Assembly (NCBI GenBank): GCA_012270625.1
Contig: JAAXHZ010000032.1
Coordinates: forward strand, 1-5,464
Direction of reading: 5' to 3'
Source: Dehalococcoidia bacterium
GTDB taxonomy: Bacteria; Chloroflexota; Dehalococcoidia; SAR202; UBA11138
DNA length: 5,464 nt
This document shows, piece after piece, positions 5,378 through 5,464 of this stretch (within the stretch, counting starts at the first letter, position 1; each line of letters starts with the position of its first letter). The notes beneath the pieces were generated by a model. That model was not told the origin of the DNA, did no database searches, and saw only the letters and a list, made by a program, of their open reading frames with translations. The position numbers and the translations under genes are program-made.

Positions 5378-5464
5378 CTACGGAGCCCTGGCTACCGACA
5401 GACCTATGACGCGGCGCGCGCCTGCCAACTTCAACGCAGATGCGCACGCCGAGGCGGTCGATCC
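5378..5464 (-). CDS. ComF-family phosphoribosyltransferase, last 28 residues (5' end missing)
   Basis: On the minus strand, bases 5464 to 5378 read GSTASACASALK, then LAGARRVIGLSVARAP and a TAG stop. This matches the end of ComF/GntX-type proteins: after the PRPP motif D-D-V-x-T-T-G-[AS]-T comes a helix with A-C-A-x-A-L-K, then A-G-A-x-x-V and a final strand x-L-x-x-A-R. The window edge cuts exactly inside the TTGST turn. ComF proteins are type I PRTase-fold proteins needed for DNA uptake in competent bacteria, but they occur widely in non-competent ones with unknown substrate. The stop codon lies one base from the stop of the NHL-propeller gene, so the two genes converge with essentially no spacer. 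A type I PRTase end is quite clear; ComF rather than another PRTase is inferred from the A-C-A-x-A-L-K helix and the short tail. Confidence 0.7.
   Translation of the reverse strand, partial: GSTASACASALKLAGARRVIGLSVARAP

Noticed and set aside
5371..5403. gtctg/cagac stem across the convergent stops as a bidirectional terminator
   Set aside because: Only five base pairs with a 23-base loop and no T-run.
5406..5464. Forward ATG frame at the right edge (MTRRAPANFNADAH...)
   Set aside because: The opposite strand reads a clear ComF-type C-terminus over the same bases, and the forward ATG has no ribosome site nearby.

Overview
The window is a moderately GC-rich stretch of bacterial chromosome with ordinary, mostly single-gene transcription units and no sign of prophage, a CRISPR array or a large island. 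The gene mix is an ERG4/ERG24-type sterol reductase, an SMP-30 propeller hydrolase, a 'GWW'-type MFS carrier, a hypoxanthine phosphoribosyltransferase, and an amidating-lyase-like NHL propeller. This mix would fit a free-living Chloroflexota, for example a Dehalococcoidia/SAR202-like marine or soil lineage. That placement is inference from gene content only; there is no rRNA or other marker to test it.

Layout, left to right. Bases 2-733 (+) hold the C-terminal part of a membrane sterol-reductase-family protein, cut by the left edge. Bases 734-898 hold two unrelated palindromic repeats: a 20-base stem with a GAAA loop, and a 72-base inverted-repeat element flanked by CTAG on both sides that looks like a MITE of IS5 type. 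Bases 899-1795 (+) encode an SMP-30/gluconolactonase-family enzyme with all metal ligands present. Tail to tail with it, 80 bases away, is a 12-helix MFS transporter on the minus strand (1876-3267). A 227-base divergent intergenic region separates that gene from hpt (3495-4010, +). Then come 499 non-coding bases (4011-4509), ending in an AT-rich patch with an operator-like palindrome and a good sigma70-type promoter. These lead into an NHL-repeat six-bladed propeller related to peptidyl-alpha-hydroxyglycine alpha-amidating lyase (4510-5376, +). The last 87 bases encode, on the minus strand, the final 28 residues of a ComF-family phosphoribosyltransferase whose stop codon lies one base from that of the propeller gene.

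The genes do not form one clear pathway. SMP-30 and the MFS carrier could serve uptake and hydrolysis of an organic acid or lactone, but they are convergent and so not an operon. hpt and the comF-like gene are both type I PRTases of nucleobase/DNA-uptake families, but they are separated and oppositely oriented. The most noteworthy items are the CTAG-flanked miniature element, the bacterial ERG24-like reductase, the propeller that keeps the active-site histidines, tyrosine and arginine of the animal amidating lyase without a partner hydroxylase or secretion signal, and the short edge fragment of the ComF-type gene. I do not see a convincing undescribed multi-gene system here.
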